Source of the DNA: CALBZH01 sp964538515
GTDB lineage: Bacteria; Desulfobacterota; Syntrophobacteria; Syntrophobacterales; Syntrophobacteraceae
DNA: 57,551 bases
NCBI GenBank assembly: GCA_964538515.1
Contig: CAZIEW010000029.1
Span: 1 to 57,551 of the forward strand
Direction: 5' to 3'
Shown: positions 25,074 through 35,104 of the stretch, piece after piece
Layout of the letters: every line of letters starts with the position of its first letter
Numbering within the stretch: the first letter of the stretch is position 1
Notes under the pieces: generated by a model
Databases searched by the model: none
What the model was told of the DNA's origin: nothing
What the model saw: only the letters and a program-made list of their open reading frames with translations
Made by a program: the position numbers and the translations under genes

Positions 25074-26151
25074 CCTGATCCTCTTTATAGGGTTGAATGA
25101 TCCGTCCTCACGGTTAACACCAGATGCGGGCTTGAACGCTTGACCACTCGGGAAGGCACGCCATTTGTAATCCCGCTGCCGTCACACGTCCCATGGCCTT
25201 GCGTCGCCTCCCGCGTTGAACAACTAATCACGAAGTATCCTCGCCTTCGGGAGCACTCATCCCGCCGCGAATGGGGCACTCCCCTATCAGATGTCCTTTC
25301 TCACCCCCCATAGATCCCCTTTTTCTCGGTGCGATACGCTTCTCTTCCGGTTCGCACAGCAAGCCCCAGTGGGGCCGATCCGCAACGGACACGGCTAAGG
25401 TACAAGCGGCCCGGCACCACCCATCCACACGAAACCGACACACGGTTCTCGGGAAAATGTGCGAGCAAGATACGGGTCTTCTCATGTCGAGGCAGGTGAT
25501 AGAGGGAGCGGGAAGGTCGGTTGCAGTCAGGTGAAGTCGCACGTGCGGTCATAACCTGGGGTGCCTCATTGTCCTGGATTTGATTCAGCGCTGACCTGCT
25601 CCTCCGATGGCCCCCGCTTCGACCGGGAGCCGGCCCCACCGCGGCTATGCATTTCTCGGACAGGGCGACATCACTGTGTTTTTTTTCACGTTTCCGCGCG
25701 CAAAAAAACTGCTTATCGGCATTCCATCAACCCCCGGGGGGCCAAGCGATCTACCCTCAACTGATGCTTCAGGAGATCAGGCGGCGTTCCATGTTGAGCG
25801 TTCCCACCACATGGGTCAGCCCCTGAACCGTCGGGGAGCACCGACGTCTATCGACATGCCCCTTCCCCGCGGGCTCATGCCGATGCAGGGAAGAGAGGAT
25901 CCGTCGGTGGGGGATTGGTTGATCTCGAAATCAACGATCTGGCAGCCCATCCTATCCCGTGGGCCAAAACTATAACTGGCTTGGCGGAGACTGTCAAATA
26001 CTTAAACAACGATCCGCACGGCATCCCTGCGCACCTAACGAGACAATTCTACAAAGAAGTACGCACGGTTACAAGGAGGAGGGCATGAAGCGCCCCCAAG
26101 CATTCCGAACGTCCCCCGGAGCACTCCAAACCCTCCCCGAATGAGGGATTT
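25074..26151. other. Gene-free divergent region of about 1.1 kb
   Basis: This separates two divergent hdr operons. I see no convincing coding sequence; the open frames are short, differ in codon use from the neighbours and lack ribosome sites. The right edge holds the AT-rich promoter at 26152-26187. The left operon's promoter is not obvious. Confidence 0.5.
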
Positions 26152-26187
26152 TTGTCTAGACAATGAGAACCTTATTATAATAATAAG
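26152..26187 (+). promoter_or_regulatory. Sigma-70 promoter wrapped in two palindromes, before hdrA
   Basis: A perfect -10 TATAAT (26176-26181) follows a TTGTCT -35 (26152-26157) at 18 bases. The -35 is the left half of the palindrome TTGTCTAGACAA (26152-26163). The -10 is the core of CTTATTATAATAATAAG (26171-26187), two eight-base arms around one A. This implies tight control by one or two dimeric regulators. The start at 26305 is about 117 bases from the expected transcription start. Confidence 0.72.
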
Positions 26188-26304
26188 AGCTTGTGAAACT
26201 TGATTCTATGTTGAATTGTGGATATGTATTCCTCCGTCCAAGCTCGCGCGTCTCATAGCGGCTGTTCCTGTTCGAGAAGATTCTGCATGCGGAGTGAGAC
26301 TTAC

Positions 26305-29300
26305 ATGAAGGAAGCCACCGTTACACAAGAAAAGATCGGTGCGGTCATGGTCGTGGGGGGCGGAATCGCCGGAACCCAGGCGGCGCTGGATTTGGCTGCG
26401 TCCGGTTTTTCCGTCACCTTGGTCGAGCGGTCGCTCTCCATCGGGGGCGCCATGGCGAAGCTCGACAAGACCTTTCCTACCAACGACTGCTCCATGTGCA
26501 TCCTGTCGCCCAAGCTCGTCGAGGCCGGTCGGCATCTGAACGTCAGGCTGATCACGTTTGCCGAAATCGAGAGCCTCGAGGGTGAGGCCGGCCATTTCAC
26601 CGTTACGGTTCGGGAGAAGCCGCGGTACGTGGACCCGGACAAGTGCATTGCCTGTGGCGAGTGCGCGGCGAAATGCCCGAAGAAGGTGAGCGACAGCTTC
26701 AACGAAGGACTGGGGAAGCGCAAAGCCGCTTATGTTCTCTACCCCCAGGCCGTCCCCCTCAAGTATGCCATCGACGAGGAAAACTGTATCTATTTTCAGA
26801 AAGGCAAGTGCAGGGTCTGCGAGAAGGTCTGCCCAGCAGGAGCGGTCGATTTCACGCAGAAGGGGAAGACCCATCGCATCGAGGTGGGGGCGGTCATCCT
26901 CGCACCCGGCTTCATATCAAGCAATCCTCGCATTTATGACACGTACGGCTACGGAGCGCATCCCAACGTCGTCACCAGCATGGAGTTCGAGCGGATCTTG
27001 AGCGCTTCGGGCCCCTTCGAGGGTCACCTGGTGCGGCCCTCCGACCGGGAGCCCTGCCGGAAGATCGCCTGGCTCCAGTGCGTGGGGTCCCGGGACATGC
27101 ATGAGGGAGCGCGCCCCTATTGCTCCGGCGTCTGCTGCACGTACGCCATCAAGGAAGCGGTGATAGCCAGGGAGCATTCCGGCGGGGATTTGGATACCGC
27201 GATCTTCTTCATGGACATGCGGACCTACGGCAAGGATTTCGAGCGATACTACGACCGGGCACGAAACGAAGGGGGCGTTCGCTTTGTGCGATCGCGCATT
27301 CACAGCGTGCAGCCGGATGCGCCCGGATCCGGAGACCTGCGGGTGGAGTACGTGGACGATTTGGGCACACTCCACAGTGAAACCTTCGATCTTGTGGTCC
27401 TTTCCACGGGCCTTGAAACCTCGGGCGATATGCTCGAGCTGGCCAGGAAGCTCGATGTACGCATCGACGCCAACGGCTTTGCCGAGACTTCCAGCTTCTC
27501 CCCTATCCAGACATCAAGGCCGGGAATCTATGTCTGCGGCGCTTTTGCCGGCCCCAAGGACATCCCGTCCTCGGTCATGGAAGCTTCCGCAGCATCGGGC
27601 GCTTCGGCGGCGCTGCTTTCGGCCGCCCGAGGCACTCTGACGCAGGAGAAGACCTACCCGGCCGAAAGTCCGTCCGTAACAGGTCCTCCCCGCGTGGGCG
27701 TTTTTGTCTGCCGCTGTGGCATCAACATCGGGAGTGTCGTTGACGTCCCGGCGGTTCGAGAGTATGCGGAGACACTGCCCAACGTCGTTTACGCCACGGA
27801 GAATCTGTTCACCTGCAGCCAGGATACGCAGAAGCTCATCCGAGAGGCCATCGAGGAGCACCGGCTCAACCGAGTCGTCGTCGCCGCGTGCACACCGCGA
27901 ACCCATGAGCCCCTGTTTCAGGAGACCATTCGCGAAGCCGGCCTCAATCGGTACCTTTTCGAGCTGGCCAACATTCGCGACCAGGATTCCTGGGTCCACC
28001 AGTCGGAACCGGAGAAGGCGACGGAGAAGGCCAAGGATCTGGTGCGCATGGCGGTTGCCAAGGTGGTGCTGCTGGAGCCCATCGAGCGCATGCAGGTGCC
28101 TCTCAACCAGTCGGCCCTCGTCGTGGGGGGCGGCGTTGCCGGCATGAGCGCGGCCATCAACCTCGCGGATCAGGGTTTCACGACCTATCTAGTTGAGGAA
28201 ATGCAACGTCTTGGAGGCAACGCCCAGAAGCTGCGGCACACGTGGAAGGGCGAGGATGTCCAGGCGTATCTGTCAAGGTTGAGGGAAACCGTATTGAGCC
28301 ATCCCCGGATCGAAGTCCTGATGCAGTCGACGGTCAAACGCGTTCAGGGCTTCGTCGGACAGTTCACGACCACGGTCGCCACAAAGGCCGGGGAACGGGA
28401 CATCGACCACGGAGTCGTGGTGCTGGCCACGGGTGGCCAGCCATTCGAGCCGAACGAATACCTCTACGGGCAAAGCGATCGCGTCGTCCTTTGGCACGAA
28501 TTGGAAGAGCTCTTTGCAGTCCAGCCCGAGCGATTGGAAGAATCGGAAGGGGTTGCCTTCATCCAATGTGTGGGATCTCGGGAGCCCCACCGCCCCTATT
28601 GCTCAAAAGTGTGCTGCACCGCCTCCGTTCAGCAGGCCATTGATTTGAAGACTCGCAAGCCCGACCTTGCGGTTTACATCCTTTATCGAGACCTGCGGAC
28701 CTACGGGCTTCGCGAGGAGCTCTACACGCAGGCCAGAAGACTCGGGGTTCTTTTTATCCGTTATTCCTTGCAGGAAAAGCCCTTGGTGGAGCAGACCCTC
28801 GCGGGTGACACGGAAAAACTCACCATCACGGTCAGGGACCATGTGCTCGGATTCCCGGTAAAGCTCACGGTGGACTACCTCAGCTTGGCCACGGCGATCG
28901 TCCCGAACCAGAGCAGGGAGCTGTCCAAGCTCCTCAAGGTTCCCGTGAACGAAGACGGCTTTTTCCTGGAAGCGCACATGAAGCTTCGCCCGGTTGATTT
29001 TGCTACGGATGGGGTCTTTGTGTGCGGGCTCGCCCATTACCCGAAGCCGATCGACGAGGCCGTTGCCCAGGCGCAGGCTGCCGCCGCCCGTGCATCCGGT
29101 ATCCTCGCTCAGTCGCACATCGAAGTCGAGCCCGTCGTGTCCGTGGTGGACGCGGAGCTGTGCACCGGCTGCGGTTTGTGTGAGATGTCCTGCCCGTTCG
29201 GCGCGATCCGGCGCCATGAAGTGGTCGGAAGAGGCTACGTGGCCGAGACCATTGCCGCGTCCTGCAAAGGCTGCGGCGTTTGTGCGGCGGCCTGTCCGCA

Positions 29301-29391
29301 GAAAGCCATCGACATCCTCCACTTCCGGAACAGCCAAATGGTCGCGGCCATTCATGCGGGTGGCGCCCCCAGACAAGCCAAGGAACAATAG
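26305..29391 (+). CDS. hdrA: HdrA-like flavin electron-bifurcation subunit, double-length (2)
   Basis: The 1028-residue protein has the double-length HdrA layout: GGGIAGTQAALDLAASG (about 15), TNDCSMCILSPKLVE with the conserved Cys pair (about 55), CIACGECAAKC and CRVCEKVC clusters, CVGSRDMHEGARPYC, a VFVCRCGINIG linker (about 465), a second FAD motif GGGVAGMSAAINLADQG (about 610) and C-terminal [4Fe-4S] motifs CTGCGLCEMSC and CKGCGVCAAAC. GGAG ten bases before the Met at 26305 fixes the start. It is followed after two bases by an mvhD-like gene and then by the selenocysteine hdrA, so the three gene products should form one complex. Confidence 0.87.
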   Translation: MKEATVTQEKIGAVMVVGGGIAGTQAALDLAASGFSVTLVERSLSIGGAMAKLDKTFPTNDCSMCILSPKLVEAGRHLNVRLITFAEIESLEGEAGHFTVTVREKPRYVDPDKCIACGECAAKCPKKVSDSFNEGLGKRKAAYVLYPQAVPLKYAIDEENCIYFQKGKCRVCEKVCPAGAVDFTQKGKTHRIEVGAVILAPGFISSNPRIYDTYGYGAHPNVVTSMEFERILSASGPFEGHLVRPSDREPCRKIAWLQCVGSRDMHEGARPYCSGVCCTYAIKEAVIAREHSGGDLDTAIFFMDMRTYGKDFERYYDRARNEGGVRFVRSRIHSVQPDAPGSGDLRVEYVDDLGTLHSETFDLVVLSTGLETSGDMLELARKLDVRIDANGFAETSSFSPIQTSRPGIYVCGAFAGPKDIPSSVMEASAASGASAALLSAARGTLTQEKTYPAESPSVTGPPRVGVFVCRCGINIGSVVDVPAVREYAETLPNVVYATENLFTCSQDTQKLIREAIEEHRLNRVVVAACTPRTHEPLFQETIREAGLNRYLFELANIRDQDSWVHQSEPEKATEKAKDLVRMAVAKVVLLEPIERMQVPLNQSALVVGGGVAGMSAAINLADQGFTTYLVEEMQRLGGNAQKLRHTWKGEDVQAYLSRLRETVLSHPRIEVLMQSTVKRVQGFVGQFTTTVATKAGERDIDHGVVVLATGGQPFEPNEYLYGQSDRVVLWHELEELFAVQPERLEESEGVAFIQCVGSREPHRPYCSKVCCTASVQQAIDLKTRKPDLAVYILYRDLRTYGLREELYTQARRLGVLFIRYSLQEKPLVEQTLAGDTEKLTITVRDHVLGFPVKLTVDYLSLATAIVPNQSRELSKLLKVPVNEDGFFLEAHMKLRPVDFATDGVFVCGLAHYPKPIDEAVAQAQAAAARASGILAQSHIEVEPVVSVVDAELCTGCGLCEMSCPFGAIRRHEVVGRGYVAETIAASCKGCGVCAAACPQKAIDILHFRNSQMVAAIHAGGAPRQAKEQ

Positions 29392-29393
29392 CG

Positions 29394-30152
29394 ATGAGTG
29401 AACCGTTTGAGCCCAAAATTCTCGCATTTCTGTGCAACTGGTGCTCCTACGCGGGGGCGGACCTCGCGGGAGTCTCCCGATTCCAATACCCGCCGACGAT
29501 TCGCGTGCTGCGAACGATGTGCTCCGGCCGCGTGGATCCCCTTCACATGGTCGAAGGGCTGACCAGCGGCTTCGACGCCGTGCTGGTTTTCGGCTGTCAC
29601 ATTGGCGACTGCCATTACCTCGAAGGCAACTACTACGCTCAGAACCGAGTCCATGTCGCTCGCAAGCTCCTGGATCTGGCCGGAATCGGCAGGGATCGGC
29701 TTCAGCTTCGGTGGGTCAGTGCGGCCGAAGGGCAGATCTTCGCCGACTACGTCAAGGAGCTCAGCTCCGTGATCGAAGGCCTTGGGCCGTTCGATGCAAC
29801 ACGTCACGCACTGCAGCTCGCATCCGTGCAAGGGGCCCTCACATCCCCCCGGCTTCGATGGCTCATGGGAATGGAACGGCAGCTGACGACCGTCGAAAAT
29901 GTGTACCACGAACGGATCAAGGAAGAAGACTACACCAGACTGCTCGAATCGGCCGTGGAAGAAGAATACGAGAAAGCGGCCATCCTGCAGGTCCTCAAAG
30001 CCGGTCCCCTTTCTGTCAGACAGATCGCCGAAGCGGCCTCCCTCCCCGTGTACACGGTCTCTAAACGGCTGGGGGACCTGGAGAAGAGCGGAAGCGTGGA
30101 CCTGCACGGCTACGAGGGCACCACTCCCAAGTTCGTCGGCTTAGCTGCATAA
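29394..30152 (+). CDS. MvhD-type subunit fused to a C-terminal helix-turn-helix domain
   Basis: The 252-residue protein has an MvhD domain (residues 1-140; LCNWCSYAGADLAG, MCSGRVD, GCHIGDCHYLEG). A linker follows, then a winged helix-turn-helix-like tail (about 185-250) with LKAGPLSVRQIAEAASLPVYTVSKRLGDLEKSG. A DNA-binding-type domain on an electron-transfer subunit is odd. It may serve as a protein-protein dock, or let the complex sense redox state and act on its own promoter. It sits two bases after one hdrA and 93 bp before another. Confidence 0.83.
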   Translation: MSEPFEPKILAFLCNWCSYAGADLAGVSRFQYPPTIRVLRTMCSGRVDPLHMVEGLTSGFDAVLVFGCHIGDCHYLEGNYYAQNRVHVARKLLDLAGIGRDRLQLRWVSAAEGQIFADYVKELSSVIEGLGPFDATRHALQLASVQGALTSPRLRWLMGMERQLTTVENVYHERIKEEDYTRLLESAVEEEYEKAAILQVLKAGPLSVRQIAEAASLPVYTVSKRLGDLEKSGSVDLHGYEGTTPKFVGLAA

Positions 30153-30245
30153 CCCAGAACGGATCGGCTGGACTGTCGACCGTTCGACAGCGCAGGCCGA
30201 TCCGCAGCCCCGCGATGATGACATCTCATGCTGAAGGAACGCTCT

Positions 30246-33200
30246 ATGACAACGCTGGCAGGCAGTGACAAGATTGGCTCCGTGATGGTCGTTGGCGCAG
30301 GAATCGCCGGCATGCAGGCGGCCCTGGACCTCGCCGATGCGGGCTACTACGTCCATCTGGTGGACCGGTCCCCTTCCATCGGGGGGCTGATGGCCCAATT
30401 GGATAAGACGTTTCCGACCAACGACTGCGCCATGTGAGTCATCTCACCTAAACTGGTCGAGGTCGGCCGGCATCTGAACATCAATATTCTCACGAATACG
30501 GAAGTGGAGTCTCTTGACGGGGCCGCGGGACATTTTTCGGCGAGCCTGACCACCCAGCCTCGTTACATTGATCCGGGCAAATGCACCGGATGTGGCCAGT
30601 GCGCTCAGGTCTGTCCCGTTCTGTGCGTGAATGAGTTCAACTGCAGCCTGGATCAGAGAAAGGCGACGAGCATTCTTTACGCTCAGGCTGTCCCCCTCGT
30701 GTACAGCATCGACCGAAGCGCCTGCATCGGATGCGGAATTTGCGAAACGGTTTGCCTTGCGAAAGCGATTCGCTATGACGACGAGCCGCACCGCACGACG
30801 ATCGAGGTGGGAGCGGTCGTACTGGCAACGGGCGATGAGGTGTTCAACCCGTCTCTGTACGACACCTACGGCTACGAGTCGCTTCCGAATGTCATCACGA
30901 GCCTTGAGTTTGAGCGCATCCTGAGTGCATCGGGACCCTTCCGCGGGCATCTCATGCGGCCCTACGACCGCGAAGAGCCATCGAAGATCGCCTGGCTCCA
31001 GTGCGTCGGATCGCGTGACCGCACGATCAACAATCCCTACTGCTCCTCGGTTTGCTGCATGTATGCCATCAAAGAGGCCGTGATCGCCAAGGAGCATGCA
31101 CACAGCAGCCTCGATGCGGCAATCTTTTTCATGGACATCCGCACACACGGAAAGGATTTCGAGCGCTACTACGAACGGGCGCGAGACGAGGGTGTACGGT
31201 TTATCCGCTCCCGCGTGCATTCCCTGGTCCCCGCAGCCAATGGGGATGTCGAAATTCTGTATGTGGAGGAGAACGGCGAGCAGAGAAGCGAGGTCTTCAA
31301 CCTGGTGGTCCTGTCGGTGGGCTTCCAGTCAGGGCGCGAGACCGCCGAAATGGCTCAGCGGCTCGGCATTGAGCTCGATTCGTACCGTTTTGTGAAGACG
31401 GACAGCTTCACTCCCGTGGCGACGTCGCGCCCCGGCGTTTACGTCTGCGGCGCGGTCCAAGGTCCCAAGGACATTCCGCAGTCGGTCATGGAAGCCTCGG
31501 CCGCGGCGGCCGCCGCCGGGGTTCAGCTCAAGGACGTCCGCGGAAGTCAGAGCAGGAAACGGGAGCTGCCATCCCAGACCAACGTTTTCGGCGAGCCTCC
31601 CCGGATCGGGGTGTTTGTGTGCCAGTGCGGGATCAACATTGGGGGCGTGGTCAATGTGCCCGAAGTGCGCGAATATGCGCGAACGCTTCCCTACGTGGTC
31701 TACGTCGAGGACAATCTCTACACCTGCTCCCAGGACACGCAGGTCAAGATGGCCCAAGTGATCCAGGAGCAGGGAATCAACCGGGTGGTCGTCGCGGCCT
31801 GTACGCCCCGAACACACGAGCCTCTGTTCCAGGAGACGATGCTCAACGCGGGACTCAACAAGTATTTGTTCGAAATGGCGAACATCCGCAACCAGGATTC
31901 CTGGGTTCACAGCGGCAATCCGCTGGGGGCCACGGAAAAAGCCAAGGATCTGGTACGCATGGCTGTCGCCAAAGCGGCTCTCCTCGAGCCGTTGTACGAT
32001 GCGGAGCTGGATCTCGTGCCCGTTACGATGATCCTCGGAGGCGGCGTGTCAGGCATGAACGCAGCCAAGAACCTGGCCGATCAGGGCTATGAGGTCCATC
32101 TGGTGGAGCGGTCTGCGGAGCTCGGCGGACAGGCGAAGGCACTCCATAAGACTTGGTTGGGGGAGAACATCCCGGAGTACGTGAAACAGATCGTGGCGGA
32201 AGTCGAAGCCCATCCTTTGATCCATGTTCACACCTCGACGGAGCTCACGCAGGTCGAGGGCTTTGTCGGCAATTTCACCTCCCACCTGCGCACCAACGGC
32301 TCCGCTGGTGAGGAAACATTCGCGTTGAAGCATGGCCTCACCGTGTTGGCAACCGGCGGAAAGGAATACCTCCCGTCCGAGTACCTTTACGGGGAAGACC
32401 CTCGTGTTCTCACGGCCCTCGAGCTCGATGCCCGGCTTGTCGGGGGAGACGATTCCCTGAACAAAGCGGATACGGCGGTGTTCATCCAGTGCGTCGGGTC
32501 GCGTGAGCCCGATCGTCCTTACTGCAGCCGCGTGTGCTGCTCGCACACCATGGAAAGCGCTCTCGAGCTCAAGCAGATCAACCCAGGCATGAGCATCTTC
32601 GTCCTCTATCGGGACATCCGTACCTACGGGGAGCGTGAGGATCTCTACACCCGTGCCCGAGAAGCCGGGGTCGTCTTCGTCCGATACGATCTGGAGGCAA
32701 AGCCGGAAGTCCGTCGCGGGGACGACTCCATCGAGATCACCCTGATCGATCCGATCCTCCGGAGACCCGTCACGCTGGAAGCGGACCTCCTCGTTTTGGC
32801 GACCGCCATCGTGCCATACCCAAGCGAGAGGTTGGCCCAGTTCTTCAAAGTGCCCCTCAACGAGGACGGCTTTTTCGTCGAAGCGCATGCCAAGCTCAGG
32901 CCGGTGGACTTTGCGACCGAAGGGGTCTTCATGTGCGGTCTCGCCCACTGTCCGAAGTCCATCGACGAGAGCATCGCTCAGTCACTCGCGGCCGCATCCC
33001 GAGCAACCTGCTTGCTGGCCAAGGCGAAGGTGGCTGTCAGCGGTGCGGTGGCACGAGTCAACCCGACTCTGTGCAGTGTCTGCGGGACATGCGTGACGGT
33101 CTGTCCCTACTCGGCGCCCTTTTTCAACGACAAGGGAAAGGCCGAAATCAACCCGGCCCTTTGCAAGGGATGTGGGCTGTGTGCCGCTTCGTGCCGTTCC

Positions 33201-33263
33201 GGCGCCATCCGGCTGCAGGGCTTTGACGATTCGCAGATTTTCGCAATGATCGATAACGTTTAA
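30246..33263 (+). CDS. hdrA: Selenocysteine-containing HdrA-like subunit, double-length (3)
   Basis: One 1005-residue reading runs from the ATG at 30246 through an in-frame TGA (30435-30437) to 33263. Before the TGA it reads GGLMAQLDKTFPTNDCAM; after it, VISPKLVEVGRHLN. The sister at 26305 reads TNDCSMCILSPKLVEAGRH, so the TGA (codon 64) replaces exactly the second Cys of the conserved pair. The rest is normal HdrA: CTGCGQCAQVC, CIGCGICETVC, CVGSRDRTINNPYC, a second FAD motif GGGVSGMNAAKNLADQG and C-terminal CSVCGTCVTVC / CKGCGLCAASC. Selenocysteine is known in HdrA of some methanogens. AAGGA eight bases before 30246 fixes the start. An ordinary annotation would split this gene in two. Confidence 0.85.
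30441..30463 (+). promoter_or_regulatory. Candidate bacterial SECIS hairpin just after the TGA
   Basis: Bases 30441-30448 can pair with 30455-30463 in an eight-pair stem with one G-U and one bulged C (30458), closing on a six-base loop (30449-30454). It begins three bases after the TGA. Codons here (TCA, CCT, AAA) depart from the C/G-ending choices used in the sister gene for the same residues, as expected if RNA structure is under selection. I folded this by eye. Confidence 0.55.
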
Positions 33264-33789
33264 CCGCCGAGGGATATCCTTGATGCCGAGATTTCAACCG
33301 TTTGCTTGCGCGTAAGCACGGCAAGCCGCTCGGCGTCTTTCTCACCTTGCAAGGGCGCTGGATCGGCACGCAAGGCACGGTGCACGCCCATTCCGGCATG
33401 AGCGCATCGCTGACAGGTGGATTTCTCGTGCCGGATTTGCTGACATCCGAGGAAGGATTTCCCTTCCGCCATGGAACATGATAAAGTGTCTGGCTTTGAC
33501 GGGCTTTCGCGAGACCGCCCCGCAGACCAGGGCCGAGTACTTCGACGAGGAGGCTGCGCTGAAAGCGGCGCCGTGGCCTGTCGCGTACCACTGGATTTTC
33601 AGCCCGCGATGGTTTTTAATCATTGTGAATGGGTGAAGGCGGAGCTCAAAGGCGACGTCCCGCGCCGAAGCATGGAGCACGAAGGGCATGCAGTCCTTCG
33701 TGCCTGACGGAGTAAGCTTCTACGTAGCAATTTGTATTTGCGAACCTTTCATCCTTTGATTTATCAAATCGCAGCAGGGGAATTGCCAT
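33264..33789. other. Intergenic stretch of about 520 bp
   Basis: No supported gene. Frames on both strands are short and unlike any family I know. A small inverted repeat, GATTT-ATC-AAATC, lies around 33757-33769, just before the GAF gene. I see no clear terminator after hdrA. Confidence 0.4.
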
Positions 33790-34842
33790 ATGCCCAGCCC
33801 GAATTATCTGGCGCCTTTTGTCGAGGTGGGCCGCGCATTGTGTGACGGTGTGGACACCAACAGCGTTATGAATCTCATTGCCCGTCGCACGGTGGAAACG
33901 CTTGAGCTGAGCGGGTGCTTCATCAAAATGAAAAACGTTGAAGGACGGCTTGAGCTCGTCTCGAGTTACGGTCTCAAAGAAGACTTTCTCTTCAGCGAGT
34001 CCGTCAGCTCCAGTGAGAGTGTGTGCTTTCAGCTTCCCAGCCAGCTTGTTTGCCTCAACCTGCCCCAGCAGGTCGACCGGATCCCTGAAGAAGAGAGCAT
34101 GATGATTCAAGGGATTCGATCGGCGGCTTTCATCCCCATCGAGGTGGATCAGCAGCCTTTGGCCATGGTGGCCCTTTTTGCCAATGTGCACCGGGAATTC
34201 ACACAGGATGAGCTGAACTTTGCGGAAGCTCTGGTTGCCCGAGGGATCCTCACATTCAAATGGCAACGAAAGGTGGATGCCCTGGTCGACGAAGAGCGAC
34301 GCTACCTCCAAAGTTTCCAGGAGCTCAGCAGCGCTATCAACTCCACGCTCAACATCGGTAAGGTTCTGGAGATGGTGGTCCAGATGGTCACCCAAGTGCT
34401 CCGAGGGAAAGGCTGCACCGTGCGGCTTCTGGACCCCAAGACTCAAAATCTCTATGTGGCCCAGTCCTATGGGCTGAGCAAGGAATTCATTGAAAAGGGA
34501 CCGGTCCATTCTCAGCGAAGTATCGCGGACAACATGGCCGGAAAGATCGTGATCATTGACGACGTCTTCACGGACCCCCGCCTCCAATACCCCGCCGCGG
34601 TTGCCGAGGAAGGCATCCGGAAGGTGCTTTCCATTCCCCTGATGGTGCGTAGCAAGGTCATCGGCGTGCTGCGCTTCATGACGGGCGATCGGCCGCCCTT
34701 CACGAAACGGGAGATCAACTTCGCCACCGCCATCGCCCAGCAATGTGCCTTCGCCATTGAGAATGCGCGCATGTATCAGCGGCTGAAGGTGGAGTACCAG
34801 CAGATGTTGATCGACTTCGGCTACGAAAGCAGCAGCTCTTGA
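33790..34842 (+). CDS. Tandem GAF-domain protein without output domain
   Basis: The 350-residue protein has two GAF-like sensory domains (about residues 10-155 and 180-330). The second is clearest: SAINSTLNIGKVLEMVVQMV, then LSIPLMVRSKVIGVLRF and AIAQQCAFAIENARMY. There is no kinase, cyclase or DNA-binding segment and no signal peptide, so it is a cytoplasmic sensor that must act through a partner. It begins 1.3 kb before hdrC on the same strand and could sense the state of the Hdr-Flx system. That link is positional only. Confidence 0.75.
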   Translation: MPSPNYLAPFVEVGRALCDGVDTNSVMNLIARRTVETLELSGCFIKMKNVEGRLELVSSYGLKEDFLFSESVSSSESVCFQLPSQLVCLNLPQQVDRIPEEESMMIQGIRSAAFIPIEVDQQPLAMVALFANVHREFTQDELNFAEALVARGILTFKWQRKVDALVDEERRYLQSFQELSSAINSTLNIGKVLEMVVQMVTQVLRGKGCTVRLLDPKTQNLYVAQSYGLSKEFIEKGPVHSQRSIADNMAGKIVIIDDVFTDPRLQYPAAVAEEGIRKVLSIPLMVRSKVIGVLRFMTGDRPPFTKREINFATAIAQQCAFAIENARMYQRLKVEYQQMLIDFGYESSSS

Positions 34843-35104
34843 CGCTTCCATGGATGGCAAGGCTATAGAGCAAGTTGTTCTGAGAAGAGATCCCACGCCG
34901 GAGAGTGCCCGTAGCGGAGAGCAACCGTTCTTCCGGAGATGTCCGGAATCGGGATCTCTAAACGGCCCTGGATCCAGGCCTTTGCCGCAAGACGGGTAAG
35001 GCTCTGGACACCTTCTTGTGTGGCCGTGCACCGAGCCACACGACAAATCATCGTTCCGAGTGAGCGCCCGTTGAGGCTGTCGCACTCAAACAGAAGAATC
35101 GAGC

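Noticed and set aside
23769..25100. A 443-codon plus-strand open frame opposite hdrA
   Set aside because: It mirrors the Cys- and Gly-rich codons of hdrA, has no family resemblance and no ribosome site; long antisense frames are common in GC-rich coding DNA.
30228..30437. A separate 69-residue protein ending at the TGA, followed by a second gene starting at 30504
   Set aside because: Frame and similarity continue unbroken across the TGA and the sister HdrA has Cys there; one selenoprotein explains both pieces. A frameshift is excluded because the frame does not change.
33148..33689. Minus-strand open frames in the gap after the selenocysteine hdrA
   Set aside because: No recognisable domain, no ribosome site and unlike codon use.
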